Notes: generated by a model not told the origin, from the letters alone. A stretch of DNA of 64,000 nucleotides from Mucilaginibacter sp. OK268 (GCF_900103125.1 NZ_FNJV01000010.1:186001-250000), one strand, 5' to 3'. Shown: positions 1 to 9,760, counted from the first letter of the stretch. A program made the numbers and translations.

Positions 1-2060
1 ACCAGGCTTCTACCCAAAACCTGTATCTGTACCGGTGTTCCTGTTCCCTGGCTCATCACCTGTTCCACCAGGTCTGCCGGTTCAAATGAAATATGTGATC
101 CGGGCATCTGCGTACTAACCGCCTGGCGTACCTTTTCCTTAAAATCATCCAGATGAATACCTGCACCTGAAATGAATTTAACTTTTAACAAAGCCTCTTC
201 CGGCCCGCTGGTCCATAAATGGATCACACTGACCGGGTAGCTTGAACCTACCAGGCCAACATAGGCAGAGGAGATGGCGATTTTATTTCCGCCGGAAATA
301 CTGTCGATCAGGTGCAGCAACTGTTTTGTACTTTGCTCCGTTCGCTCTATACGCGTACCTTCCTTTAACCTTAATCTCACCTGGAACTGCCCTGCATCAA
401 CTTTTGGAAATAACTCTTTACCAACGGTAAAGAAAAGCAGTGCCGCTAAAGCGATGGAAAGCACCAGGTAAACAGGTATCAGGATGTTTCTGCCCGGTGA
501 CAGGCGCTGGATCAAGTTTTCATGACGCTCTTTAAATCGGGTCATCCGTTTACCTTCTTTCGCGCTATCTCCCAATTTATCCTTGAACAGCCAGTTGGCG
601 ATGACCGGTACAAAGGACTGCGATAACAGGAAAGAAGCGATCATCGCAAAACCAACCGAAAGGGAAAGCGGTAGGAACATGGCTTTTGGAATGCCGGACA
701 TGAAGAAAGCCGGGAAGAATACGGCCAGTATACAAAGCAGGATCAGCAGTTTGGGTAAAGCGATCTCTTTACAGGCCTCCAGTATAGCCCGGCCTTTCGG
801 TTCGCCTTTTTCCTGGTGATGATGAATATTTTCGATAGTTACCGTCGCCTCATCCACCAATATGCCGATAGCCAAAGCTAAACCACCAAGCGTCATGATA
901 TTGATGCTTTGACCAAAAAGCTTCAGAAAGATCACGGCTGAAAGCAAGGCCAGCGGAATGGTTAAAACAACAATGAGTGAACCACGCCAGTCGCGCAGGA
1001 ATAGCAGCACCATTAAACCGGTCAGCAAAGCGCCTAAAATACCTTCTGTCATGAGGCTTTTGATGGAATTAATTACATAGTCTGATTGGTCAAATTCATA
1101 ACTGACTTTAATATCCGGCGGTATGGCCGCCTGCATATCTGGTATAGCAGCTTTTACTTTTTGTACCACGTCCCAGGTCGAGGCATCAGCCCGTTTGGTT
1201 ACCGGGATATAAACTGAACGCTTGCCATTAATGAGCGCGTAACCTGCCGTAATATCAGCGCCATTGTCCACCTGCGCCAGGTCATGCACATAAACACCAG
1301 GACCACTGCCGGTTTTCACCGGAATATTGCCCAGTTCCTGGATATTATCTACCACTGTATTTTGCGGCGCAATGAGCATCTGGTCACCCACCCGCAAATT
1401 ACCCGCTGGAAGGATGGTATTTCCTTTAGCGATGGCGGTTACCAGTTCCTCTGGACTGATGCCGTAACTGCGTAATTTATTGGGATCGGCTTTGATCAGC
1501 ACCGAGCGCTGGTTACCGCCAAATGGCGGAGGTGCGGAAACGCCCGGCAGCGTGGAGAACATGGGGCGTACCTTAAATAAGGCCAGATCCGACACTTCGG
1601 CCAAAGACCGGGTTGAACTACTGAAAACCAGTTGGCCCACGGCAACACTGCCGCCGTCAAAACGGGTGACAAAGGGCGACACGGTTCCCGGCGGCATAAA
1701 GGCTCGTGCCCGGTTCACCATGGATACTACCTCCCCGGTGGCCTGGCCCATATCGGTGCCCTCGTAGAAGTTGAGTTTTAATAAGGTAACGCCCTGTATG
1801 GTTTTGCTTTCTACGGATTTGATACCCGTTACGTATAAAAAATGATATTCGTAATAAGAAGTCACGAAACCTTCGATCTGTTCGGCAGAAAGACCGCCAT
1901 AGGTTTGGGCAACGTAAATGGTAGGTGTCCCCAGCTTAGGAAAAATATCCACAGGCATGGTTTTGATGGATACCACTGCAAAGAAAATGATAGCAATAAC
2001 GGCTACTATGATCGTGACCGGCTTTCTTAGTGAGGCGTATAAAAATTGGATAATATTCAT
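1..2060 (-). CDS. RND efflux permease, partial (C-terminus outside window)
   Basis: This reading frame stays open from an ATG at 2060 to the window edge, about 686 codons. It is the inner-membrane proton-driven permease of a tripartite efflux pump. The start (MNIIQFLYASLRKPV) leads into a first membrane helix at about residues 13-31, followed by a periplasmic porter domain. The next hydrophobic block carries GILVDEATVTIENI, the TM4 position of RND pumps. This differs from the VDGA form of metal-exporting CzcA proteins such as the one at 6659, so a drug or organic substrate is more likely (inference). Its ATG overlaps the TGA of the upstream TolC gene by four bases (ATGA), a sign of translational coupling. 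The adaptor protein is not visible and may lie beyond position 1. Confidence 0.93.
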   Translation of the reverse strand, partial: MNIIQFLYASLRKPVTIIVAVIAIIFFAVVSIKTMPVDIFPKLGTPTIYVAQTYGGLSAEQIEGFVTSYYEYHFLYVTGIKSVESKTIQGVTLLKLNFYEGTDMGQATGEVVSMVNRARAFMPPGTVSPFVTRFDGGSVAVGQLVFSSSTRSLAEVSDLALFKVRPMFSTLPGVSAPPPFGGNQRSVLIKADPNKLRSYGISPEELVTAIAKGNTILPAGNLRVGDQMLIAPQNTVVDNIQELGNIPVKTGSGPGVYVHDLAQVDNGADITAGYALINGKRSVYIPVTKRADASTWDVVQKVKAAIPDMQAAIPPDIKVSYEFDQSDYVINSIKSLMTEGILGALLTGLMVLLFLRDWRGSLIVVLTIPLALLSAVIFLKLFGQSINIMTLGGLALAIGILVDEATVTIENIHHHQEKGEPKGRAILEACKEIALPKLLILLCILAVFFPAFFMSGIPKAMFLPLSLSVGFAMIASFLLSQSFVPVIANWLFKDKLGDSAKEGKRMTRFKERHENLIQRLSPGRNILIPVYLVLSIALAALLFFTVGKELFPKVDAGQFQVRLRLKEGTRIERTEQSTKQLLHLIDSISGGNKIAISSAYVGLVGSSYPVSVIHLWTSGPEEALLKVKFISGAGIHLDDFKEKVRQAVSTQMPGSHISFEPADLVEQVMSQGTGTPVQIQVLGRSL

Positions 2061-3451
2061 TTGCCGTATTGATTTAAAAACAGGTTGAGGCTGCCGCTAT
2101 AGGCGGCCTCGTTTAACAAAGCTCGCCAGGCACCATAATAAGCTATCTTCACAGTAGCCGCGGACTGAAATAAAAGCTGCTGCGCCTGGATCACATCATA
2201 ATAATTGATCAATCCTGATTTATACCTGGACTGGATAGCTTTATAGGAATACTCAGCAGAATGGAATTGCAGCGGTGCCAGCCTGGCAGATTGTACCGCC
2301 TTTTGAAAGTTGGATGCCGCGATCTCCTTTTGCGTGTTCAGGTGCAATTCAGTTTGCGCCAGCTGTTCCCGGCTGGATGCGGTAAGGAGCTCCTGCTGTT
2401 TCCACAAAGGTTTCTGCCTGAAAACTTCCAGTATAGGGAAAGCGATCTGTGCGCCAACCCCATAGTTATACCGCTGAAAGCGCCAGCCATCACTTGAATT
2501 GACCGAACCATCAGCACCAATGCCTGAACCCCTGCCATAACCGGTACTCCACAAAGTCAAATGTGGCAATATGCTTTTCTTTAATGATTTTAAGGCCAGT
2601 TCATTCGCGCTGACATTTGCCTTTCCCAATTGCACTTCCGGGTGATCGGTAGTTGAAGTATCGGCTAAAGTAATGGCCGGAAGATTGCTGAAGAGCGAAG
2701 AGTCCGCTGGCAAACCAGCCGGTAATTTACCGCCGACCAGTTCTTTCAAAGCGATCAATGTGGAATCCCTTTGCCTTTCAAAAGCGATTAACTGCATTTC
2801 TGCCCTTGTATATTCGGAATGAAAAGAGGAGGAATCGGTGCCCGGCCTTAAACCGCTGACCACTAAAGTTTGTGCCTGCTTTAAGTTAAAAGCCGATTTA
2901 TTGATATTGGACTGATAAACCTTGATCAGGTCACTCACCAGTTGGTAATTCAACCAGGCACCAATCACATAAATTTGGTGCTGAAATAAGGTCAGGTTCT
3001 CATCTGCCTGTCCATATTGCAGTCGGCCTTTGGCCAAATCAATTTCGGCACCACGCTGGCCAAAAGTGATGGGTTCCCATTGCAGGTTGAGTGCGGCGGC
3101 GCTGCCGGGTACTCCACTGTAATCATTACCCTTGCTGGGCGGTCCGCTGATGGGCGTGATATACTGTGGGTAGATCATACCGGTAATGTTATTGGCTGTC
3201 GCGTAATCTACCTGGTAAGAAGCATTGAGCGATGGGATCAAGCCATTCTGTTTATATTTCACCGCGTATTGCAGGGCCTGGGCTTGCAACCTTTTGACTT
3301 TGATCAGGGGATAATTGGCTGTAGCTGTCCGAAGCAGAGAGTCGAGGTAAGATTTACCTTGCGCGTAACTTCGTTCGGGCAGCGAAAAACAAAGGAGTAT
3401 ACCTGCAAGCAGGCCAATCTTTGAATGCATAGATAAAACGGGATGTTTCAT
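2057..3451 (-). CDS. TolC-family outer-membrane efflux protein
   Basis: 464 residues, the usual size for TolC/OprM channels. A signal peptide (about residues 1-30, ending near SYAQ) is followed by two halves rich in long amphipathic helices with many Q, A, L and K residues, as expected of the alpha-barrel tunnel. It should form the outer-membrane exit duct for the permease encoded next, whose start codon overlaps this stop by four bases. Gene order is channel then permease on the minus strand. The 91 bp between its start and the stop of the ChrB/AraC gene show no clear promoter, so that regulator may be co-transcribed (inference). The substrate cannot be told from sequence. Confidence 0.92.
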   Translation of the reverse strand: MKHPVLSMHSKIGLLAGILLCFSLPERSYAQGKSYLDSLLRTATANYPLIKVKRLQAQALQYAVKYKQNGLIPSLNASYQVDYATANNITGMIYPQYITPISGPPSKGNDYSGVPGSAAALNLQWEPITFGQRGAEIDLAKGRLQYGQADENLTLFQHQIYVIGAWLNYQLVSDLIKVYQSNINKSAFNLKQAQTLVVSGLRPGTDSSSFHSEYTRAEMQLIAFERQRDSTLIALKELVGGKLPAGLPADSSLFSNLPAITLADTSTTDHPEVQLGKANVSANELALKSLKKSILPHLTLWSTGYGRGSGIGADGSVNSSDGWRFQRYNYGVGAQIAFPILEVFRQKPLWKQQELLTASSREQLAQTELHLNTQKEIAASNFQKAVQSARLAPLQFHSAEYSYKAIQSRYKSGLINYYDVIQAQQLLFQSAATVKIAYYGAWRALLNEAAYSGSLNLFLNQYGK

Positions 3452-3542
3452 AGCTGGAAATCCAGTGCTGTATTTGTAAGCACAATGCTATGAGAATTTC
3501 GGGCGGGAAAATAGAATGGATTTTACTGAAGTAGAACCTGCT

Positions 3543-4391
3543 TTACTTTTTGGGAAGATTTTTTTTGTATTCGGAGGCTTTCATGCCCATTTGTTTCTTA
3601 AAGATCCGGTTAAAATGGCTTTGGTCAGAAAATCCGGTCAGGTAAGCGATCTCGGTTAAAGAATAATTGGTAGTCTCCATCAGGTTGATCGCTTTTTCAA
3701 GTCTCATTTTGCGGATATATTCTCCAAAGGACAGATCCTCAAAATACTTGGAAAACTCCCGTGACAAATAGGCCGGGTTGATCTTCAGTTCTTCCGATAC
3801 CTGTTGTAGACTCAGCGCCATATTGGTATCAATCTGATCCTGGATCATTTCCCTGATTTCCCCAGCCCATGCCGGTGCTTTTTTGGAGCCCTGCTGTTTC
3901 AGGTATTTATTAAAAACCTCCAGTAAAAGATATTCTACCGGTTCCTGGATATGTTTTTGTTCGTACAAATATTTGGCCCAGGTGTACAAGCCGTCATAAA
4001 CTTTGATGCCCAGTTCCAGCAATTCATGGTCATCAGGGATGTTTTTGGATAACCCTAAAAAGATAGCTGACAGGCCCGATGCCTGCGGGGCGAAATCATG
4101 CCGGTCTGTATCCGCACCTCGCACAATGGCCGCTATGCGGTCAAGTGCCACATCTTTTAACTCATGCTTTTTGATAAAATAATCAAAGCTGCACTGGTCA
4201 TCGTAATGAGTGTATTCCACACCTGGCAGATCAAAAGGAACCGCATTTAAAACGGCGGCCTGCGCAATTACCTGGTCAACGGGTACATAAATGATTTCAG
4301 CCTCGGGATCAATGAAGCGTTTGATCAGCCATGGACAGGCTATGCGGTCAATTTTGGGATGTTCACGGGTGATCCATTTCATAATGATCAA
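3543..4391 (-). CDS. ChrB-domain / AraC-type HTH fusion regulator
   Basis: 282 residues in two parts. Residues 4 to about 145 (from MKWITREHPKIDRIACPWLI) match the C-terminal domain of chromate-resistance protein ChrB, including the IDRIACPWLI core, the YTHYDDQCSFD region and RGADTDRHDF. Residues about 185-280 are an AraC-type double helix-turn-helix (ISL-like first helix at SLQQVSEELKINPAYLSREF, then the LTEIAYLTGFSDQSHFNRIFKK signature). ChrB proteins are linked to chromate sensing and resistance; AraC domains bind DNA. The fusion suggests that a ChrB-like module senses a metal or oxyanion. The likely target is the efflux genes directly downstream on the same strand. Met1 (4391) and Met4 (4382) are both possible starts. 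Confidence 0.85.
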   Translation of the reverse strand: MIIMKWITREHPKIDRIACPWLIKRFIDPEAEIIYVPVDQVIAQAAVLNAVPFDLPGVEYTHYDDQCSFDYFIKKHELKDVALDRIAAIVRGADTDRHDFAPQASGLSAIFLGLSKNIPDDHELLELGIKVYDGLYTWAKYLYEQKHIQEPVEYLLLEVFNKYLKQQGSKKAPAWAGEIREMIQDQIDTNMALSLQQVSEELKINPAYLSREFSKYFEDLSFGEYIRKMRLEKAINLMETTNYSLTEIAYLTGFSDQSHFNRIFKKQMGMKASEYKKNLPKK

Positions 4392-4578
4392 AGTTAAAAA
4401 TCTAAAGCTCTGTTTAGAGGCCTATTGATAACCCCCTAATAAATACAGCAGATGAGCGGGCCATAAATACATACAAAATCTGTAGGAAAATGGGAATTAT
4501 GATCTTTAAAAACAATAGTTTTATTAATGGCAGTTTATGAGGTAAAATCAGCCGCAAACAGCTGGTCTTTACTTTGGA

Positions 4579-4662
4579 ATGCTTAAAAGAATACTCTCCT
4601 TGTTTATGGCCCGCCTCTTTTTAGGGAGCAGCATTCTATTGCTATTAGATGATTTTCCTTAA
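4579..4662 (+). CDS. 27-residue hydrophobic ORF joined to next ORF by TAATG
   Basis: A short ORF of 27 codons, very hydrophobic (MARLFLGSSILLLLDDFP at its end) and resembling a signal or membrane segment. Its stop is TAATG, with the ATG starting the next ORF in another frame. Two readings are possible: a coupled pair of tiny genes, or one secreted small protein split by a one-base frameshift. I do not recognise a family. It lies in the 571-bp gap between the ChrB/AraC gene and the efflux operon, reading opposite to both. Confidence 0.3.
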   Translation: MLKRILSLFMARLFLGSSILLLLDDFP

Positions 4663-4865
4663 TGCGTGATCTTCCTGAAATGTACAGGAATTATTCCAGG
4701 ATCACCACCCAGGAAGAGTTAGGTGTGATTGACTTTATCGGCGATTACTTATTGCATGGTAAAGAAATATTCGGCAACAACGAACATGATAAGGCACAAG
4801 CCAATGGTAATAGTGTTCAATTTCAGCACCAGGCCAGTTCTTTAAACGTTGTCCCTAGTTTCTGA
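4662..4865 (+). CDS. Hypothetical 67-residue protein, possibly part of a split gene
   Basis: 67 codons with a hydrophilic, natural-looking composition (ITTQEELGVIDFIGDYLLHG, then a Q/N/H-rich tail). The start overlaps the stop of the preceding hydrophobic ORF by one base. After its stop, the adjacent frame stays open for about 24 more codons to a TAA near 4929, so the 3' end may also be shifted. The whole stretch 4579-4929 could be one decayed gene for a small exported protein. Function unknown. The rest of the gap (4392-4578 and 4930-4962) shows nothing I can name. Confidence 0.4.
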   Translation: MRDLPEMYRNYSRITTQEELGVIDFIGDYLLHGKEIFGNNEHDKAQANGNSVQFQHQASSLNVVPSF

Positions 4866-4962
4866 TTTTCTTAGATCAGGTTTCCAATCTGGGGTTACTG
4901 GGTCAGTGACAAAGCTGGTTGTTTTTTAAATCATTTTGCTTTAATGTTCAAAAACACTATGA

Positions 4963-5337
4963 TTAGTGTACATCGATAGTAAAGTTAGATATATTATCTC
5001 CCCTATAGCGGCGTACTACAGTAGCACCACTATCTCCCTGTACCGTTGTTTGATTTGTATATCCAATGGCTTTTATATAATATCTTCCCGGTGTCAGGTT
5101 ACTGAAAGTAGAAACACCACTGCCGTCTGTAGTAAGGATCTCATCATACTGGCTATCTGTAAAGTTTGGATTGGTGTATACACCAATTTTTAAATATACT
5201 TTGGCTCCTGCTACGGGCTGGTTATGATAATACACCGTAATATTTAAGCTGCCATTGCCACTGGGGTCTTTTTCACAGGAATAAAACATGGTGAGGAAAA
5301 CCAGCAATAAGCAGATTAAGTAAAATTTCTTTTTCAT
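4963..5337 (-). CDS. Small lipoprotein with Ig-like/carboxypeptidase-regulatory fold
   Basis: 124 residues. A lysine-rich start and hydrophobic stretch end in FYSC, a lipobox, so it should be an envelope lipoprotein anchored at about Cys20. The rest (LNITVYYHNQPVAGAKVYLK ... GSGVSTFSNLTPGRYYIKAIG) is typical of the beta-sandwich carboxypeptidase-regulatory or SpaA-like fold. It starts 11 bases after the CzcC-like gene ends, so it is the last gene of the czc-type operon. Its role there is unknown; it may help assemble or stabilise the pump at the outer membrane (inference). Confidence 0.8.
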   Translation of the reverse strand: MKKKFYLICLLLVFLTMFYSCEKDPSGNGSLNITVYYHNQPVAGAKVYLKIGVYTNPNFTDSQYDEILTTDGSGVSTFSNLTPGRYYIKAIGYTNQTTVQGDSGATVVRRYRGDNISNFTIDVH

Positions 5338-5348
5338 GATTCGGTTGA

Positions 5349-6647
5349 TTATTGTAAATCCCAGATGCCTGCTGAGCGCTCCAGCGTAATCAGGGCCGAG
5401 GCGTAATTGAATAGGGCCTGGTAGTAATTCTGCTGCACATCATTATAGGTACGCTGGGCATTCAACACTTCCAGCAGCGAGGTTTCTCCGCGCTTGTAGC
5501 TGTAGGTTTTACCGTCCAGAACTTTTTGCGCTTCGGTGAGTAAACCATTCTTAAACTGCGTGGCCTGTTTCTTTGCGGCCTTATAATTCATCCAGGATTG
5601 TAATACTTCTGTTTGGATTTGCAGCAATACCTGGTCATATTGTACTGCCGATTGTTTGATGGTATACTGCGCGGCTTTAATATCCCCTTTATAATGATTG
5701 GAGAATTTCAGCGGGATGGACAGTCCGGCATTCAAACTGTGATAGGCCGGGGTTGGCGCTATTTCATTGGTAGCTGCCGCATTATAAGTACCGCCCAGGT
5801 TAATGCCAAGGTCAATTGTCCGGTTGGCCTTAACCAGTTGCAGGCTTTTTTCAGCAGCAGTTTTGGTGTTTAAAGCCACCACCAGGTCTGCCCTGTTATT
5901 CTGCGCGTTTGCTATCAGGTTACCTAATGAAAAGTCCCTGTCCAGTTTGTCAAAATCGCCTGAAGGCATAAACAATGTATCGGCATGGACTTTTCCGGTC
6001 AGTAAATTGAGTTGTACAAGGGCTGTTTTCCAGTCGGCTTCATTCTGGAACAAGGTATTTCTTAATGTGCCAGCTTCCAGTTTGGATTGCCGGGCATCTG
6101 TTTCTGTAATAGCGCCCAGTTTAAAACGGATAGAATCAGCCCTGGCCAGCTTATCCATATTCTCCCAGGAGTTTTTCTGAACCTGGAAAATATAAAAGTT
6201 CTGCATGGCGGTGTAGTAAGCCAGTGACGCATCTGCCCTAAGGTTACGGAAATAATCTTCCAGCATGGCTTTATTTAACTCTACCTCACTTTTGGCCAAA
6301 TCTATCCTTGATCTTCTTTTTCCGCCCAATTCCAAAGTGGTACTCAGGCCAGCGTTATAGCCGTAGCCCAGTTTCTTACTGGCGTTCTGATTATCAAATG
6401 CCCCGAAGGATAGTTCCGGATCGGGAAATACTTTCGCAGATTCTATTCCGGCTTCAGCAATACTTACATTGTATTTTTGAGCCTGATAATCCAGGTTCTG
6501 TTTTCCCACCAGACTTAAAAAAGTAGTAAGCGGCAGTTTGATCTTTGCAAAAGAGGTATCAGCGCTTTGCTGCGCCAATGCTTTTGTATTATTCATCACT
6601 ACGATGAATAATAACAGATATATGATATTGAAATTCTTAGTTTTCAT
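5349..6647 (-). CDS. CzcC-like outer-membrane efflux protein (TolC family)
   Basis: 432 residues with a signal peptide ending near ALAQQSA and the repeated helical halves of TolC/CzcC proteins, for example ESAKVFPDPELSFGAFDNQN and AAKKQATQFKNGLLTEAQKV. It should be the outer-membrane channel of the metal pump. It lies 11 bases downstream of the CzcA-like gene on the same strand and ends 11 bases before the lipoprotein gene, so the four genes read as one operon (CzcB, CzcA, CzcC, lipoprotein). The close neighbour, not the sequence itself, points to metal export. Confidence 0.92.
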   Translation of the reverse strand: MKTKNFNIIYLLLFIVVMNNTKALAQQSADTSFAKIKLPLTTFLSLVGKQNLDYQAQKYNVSIAEAGIESAKVFPDPELSFGAFDNQNASKKLGYGYNAGLSTTLELGGKRRSRIDLAKSEVELNKAMLEDYFRNLRADASLAYYTAMQNFYIFQVQKNSWENMDKLARADSIRFKLGAITETDARQSKLEAGTLRNTLFQNEADWKTALVQLNLLTGKVHADTLFMPSGDFDKLDRDFSLGNLIANAQNNRADLVVALNTKTAAEKSLQLVKANRTIDLGINLGGTYNAAATNEIAPTPAYHSLNAGLSIPLKFSNHYKGDIKAAQYTIKQSAVQYDQVLLQIQTEVLQSWMNYKAAKKQATQFKNGLLTEAQKVLDGKTYSYKRGETSLLEVLNAQRTYNDVQQNYYQALFNYASALITLERSAGIWDLQ

Positions 6648-6658
6648 GTCTTTATAGC

Positions 6659-9600
6659 TTATTTCTGAGGTTCTGCCGGTTTAAAATCATCCTTTCCCCA
6701 TTTGCTTTCCAGCATGTAATACAGGGCAGGCAGCACAAAAAGGGTGATAGCTGTTGCTACAAACAATCCGTATACAATTACTGTAGCCAATGGCCTTTGC
6801 ACATCAGAACCGATGCCTGTTGCTAGGGATGCAGGCAGTAATCCTAATGCTGCAACGGTGGCGGTCATCAATACCGGGCGAAAACGGTCTTCAGCACCCT
6901 CCACAACTGCTTTTAGCAAATCGTACCCTTTTTTCCGCAGGTCATTGATGTGCGAGATCAGTATCACACCATTCTGTATGGCTACACCAAACAAGGCAAT
7001 GAAACCTACTGCTGAAGAGACATTCAAGGTCATTCCCCTGATGTTCAATGCCAGCATACCGCCGAATAAAGCCAACGGTACAATAGACAAGATGAGCCCT
7101 GCCTGGCGGAATTTACCAAATGCACCATAGAGCAGTAAAAACATGATGGCCAATGCCAGCGGGACAATCACCATCAGTTTGGCATAAGCCCGGTTCTGGT
7201 TTTCAAACTGCCCGCCCCATTTGATCGTGTATTTATTGTGATCATACTTGATGGTACTTTCAATTTTGCTTTGCGCTTCATTTAAAAACGCGGTCAGATC
7301 ATTCCCTCTTAAATTGAGTTTAACCGTCAAATGACGTTTATTCAATTCCCTGGTAATGGTACTTTCACCCGTAGCAGTTTTTACGGTTGCAATTTGCGAC
7401 AACGGGATTTTGGCACCTGTTTGAGAAGTAAGCATCAGGTTAGCAATTTTCTCAGGTGTATTACGGCTGTCTTCATTATAACGGCAGATCACGTCATAAA
7501 CTTTATTGCCTGAAAACACCTGCGATATGGCTTTGCCACCAATGGCTACTTCGATCAGTTCAGATACGTCGCTTACATTAAGGCCGTAACGGGCCACGGC
7601 ATCACGATCAACAGATATCTGCAATTGGGGTAATGGCGGCTCCTGGTCAATAGCCACATCGGCAGCACCTTTGATGCTTTTAATCGTGGTCATGACATTT
7701 TCTGCAATACGGCGGGTTTCCTTAAAATCTTCTCCGTATATTTTTACCACCAGCTCGCTGTGCGCGCCTGCAATTTTATCCATTACGCCATCGATCATCG
7801 GTTGACTGAACCCGACCGTATAGCCCGGCATAGTTGCATATTCTTTGTCCAGGTCGTTGATCAGGTCGGCTTTTGTCCTCCCGTTCTTCCATTCGCTGTA
7901 AGGTTTAATGCCAATACTGCATTCAAAGTGCGAGGCCGTCCAGGGATCGGTACCGTCATCATTACGCCCGGCCTGCACCATCATATAGGTTACTTCACTA
8001 TACTTCATGGTATGCTGCCGTAAAGTATCACTCATTTCTTTCGATTTCTGTAAGGATACGCCGGGAGGCAATTGCACCTGTAACCATATAGAGCCTTCAT
8101 CCAAAGGCGGTAAAAAATCTTTACCTACGGTGATGGAAAGCACCACCGCACCAATTAAAGCGATTGCCAATGGAATAAAAACCTGCTGTGGTTTTTTCAT
8201 CACCTTTTTACCGCCTTCAAAATAGGCTATGGTTAATTTTTCCAGCCATTTGTTGTGGAACAGTTTCCGGGGTTTCCGGTAAACGGCATAAGCCAGCCCC
8301 GGTATCAGCAACAGTGCAACGGCCAATGCTCCCAGTAACGCAAATCCAACTGTGAAAGCCATCGGGGTAAACAGCTTCTTTTCTACCCTTTCAAAAGAGA
8401 ACAGGGGCAGATAAGCGGTAATGATGATCACCGTAGAGAACAAAATGGGTTTGGCAACGGCCAATGCCCTTTGCTCGATGGTAGTTTCCTGCAATTCTTC
8501 TGTGGGGCTTTCTTCCCGCTTTTTCAAAATGGTTTCCATCATCACAATGGCTCCGTCTACAATGATCCCAAAGTCAATAGCTCCGAGCGAAAGCAGATTA
8601 GCAGGGATATGGGTAAAGTGCATCAGGATAAAAGCAATGAGCAATGCCAGTGGAATAGTTATGGCCACGATCAATGCGCCGCGCCAGTTACCCAGAAAAA
8701 CGATCAGTACAATAATAACCAGACTCATACCTTCCAGCAGCGTATGGGACACGGTATGTAGGGTAGTGTCAACCAAGCTGGTGCGGTCTATGTATGGCCT
8801 GATCCGTACACCTTCGGGTAATACATTTTTATTCAGGTCTTCCACAGCTGCGTGGATGCCCTCCAATACTTTTGATGGGTTTTCGCCTTTTAACAGTAGC
8901 ACAATGCCTTCATCGCCTTCGCTGTAGTTTACTTTACGGTCGGTATAACCTAAAATACCTTTGCGTTCCAGGTTGCCGTATTTCAAAGTGCCTACATCCT
9001 TTAAAAAAACAGGTACACCATTTACCGACTTAACCACAACGTTACCCAAACCCTCCAGCGTTTTTACGAGGCCGATGCCCCGTACAACATAACCCAGGTC
9101 GCCACGTGTGAGTACACTCCCGCCCGCGTTGGCATTGTTATTATTGATAGCAGTTTGTATATCGGTAAGGGATAGTTTGTATTGTTCCAGTTTACCGGGA
9201 TCAACTTCCAGCTGGTATTGCGTGGTGATACCGCCAAAGTTGGTCACATCGGCGACACCTGCCACTTGCTTGATGCGTGGAATAATTGTCCAGGTTTGCA
9301 GGTCGGTGATCTCCCGCAGGTCATGGTTTTTGCTTTCGATGATATAACGATAGATCTCCCCGATGGGTGAGGTAAGCGGATCAAGACCGGGCTGCGCGCC
9401 ATAAGGCAGCGTGACATCGCCCAGGCGCTCGGTAATGCGTTGCCTGGCCCAGTAATCCTCAATACCATCTTCAAAAACGATAGTGATGATAGAAAGCCCG
9501 AATGTGCTTTTGCTGCGCATTACGTGCATACCCGGCATCCCGTTCAATGCCCTTTCCACAGGAATGGTGATCTGTTGCTCCACCTCTTCGGCAGCCAGGC

Positions 9601-9760
9601 CGGGTACCTGTGTTACTACCTGTGAGGTAACATCGGCAATATCAGGATAAGCCTCTACAGATAGCTGTGTCCAGGAATAATAGCCAAATATGGCCAGCAA
9701 GACGAACAACGCTGCGAAAAGCCAGCGTTTGTTTATAGCGGTAAAAATAAGTTTCTTCAT
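6659..9760 (-). CDS. czcA: CzcA/CusA-family heavy-metal RND permease
   Basis: 1033 residues, full length for heavy-metal efflux RND pumps. It has a membrane helix at about residues 12-30, porter domains, and two six-helix membrane blocks. The TM4 motif DFGIIVDGAIVMMETI is characteristic of the HME (CzcA/CusA) branch and includes the acidic residue used in proton relay. Other familiar blocks are PVERALNGMPG and SPIGEIYRY. It expels divalent or monovalent metal cations from the periplasm or cytoplasm; which metal cannot be decided here. It sits between the adaptor (12-bp gap) and the channel gene (11-bp gap), and a two-component system directly upstream probably controls it. Confidence 0.95.
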   Translation of the reverse strand: MKKLIFTAINKRWLFAALFVLLAIFGYYSWTQLSVEAYPDIADVTSQVVTQVPGLAAEEVEQQITIPVERALNGMPGMHVMRSKSTFGLSIITIVFEDGIEDYWARQRITERLGDVTLPYGAQPGLDPLTSPIGEIYRYIIESKNHDLREITDLQTWTIIPRIKQVAGVADVTNFGGITTQYQLEVDPGKLEQYKLSLTDIQTAINNNNANAGGSVLTRGDLGYVVRGIGLVKTLEGLGNVVVKSVNGVPVFLKDVGTLKYGNLERKGILGYTDRKVNYSEGDEGIVLLLKGENPSKVLEGIHAAVEDLNKNVLPEGVRIRPYIDRTSLVDTTLHTVSHTLLEGMSLVIIVLIVFLGNWRGALIVAITIPLALLIAFILMHFTHIPANLLSLGAIDFGIIVDGAIVMMETILKKREESPTEELQETTIEQRALAVAKPILFSTVIIITAYLPLFSFERVEKKLFTPMAFTVGFALLGALAVALLLIPGLAYAVYRKPRKLFHNKWLEKLTIAYFEGGKKVMKKPQQVFIPLAIALIGAVVLSITVGKDFLPPLDEGSIWLQVQLPPGVSLQKSKEMSDTLRQHTMKYSEVTYMMVQAGRNDDGTDPWTASHFECSIGIKPYSEWKNGRTKADLINDLDKEYATMPGYTVGFSQPMIDGVMDKIAGAHSELVVKIYGEDFKETRRIAENVMTTIKSIKGAADVAIDQEPPLPQLQISVDRDAVARYGLNVSDVSELIEVAIGGKAISQVFSGNKVYDVICRYNEDSRNTPEKIANLMLTSQTGAKIPLSQIATVKTATGESTITRELNKRHLTVKLNLRGNDLTAFLNEAQSKIESTIKYDHNKYTIKWGGQFENQNRAYAKLMVIVPLALAIMFLLLYGAFGKFRQAGLILSIVPLALFGGMLALNIRGMTLNVSSAVGFIALFGVAIQNGVILISHINDLRKKGYDLLKAVVEGAEDRFRPVLMTATVAALGLLPASLATGIGSDVQRPLATVIVYGLFVATAITLFVLPALYYMLESKWGKDDFKPAEPQK

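Noticed and set aside
8421-8927. 168-codon plus-strand ORF inside the CzcA gene
   Set aside because: It is antisense to a full-length, well-supported RND permease and has no own features. The same applies to the other long antisense frames within large genes, such as 24592-25116 and 51778-52296.
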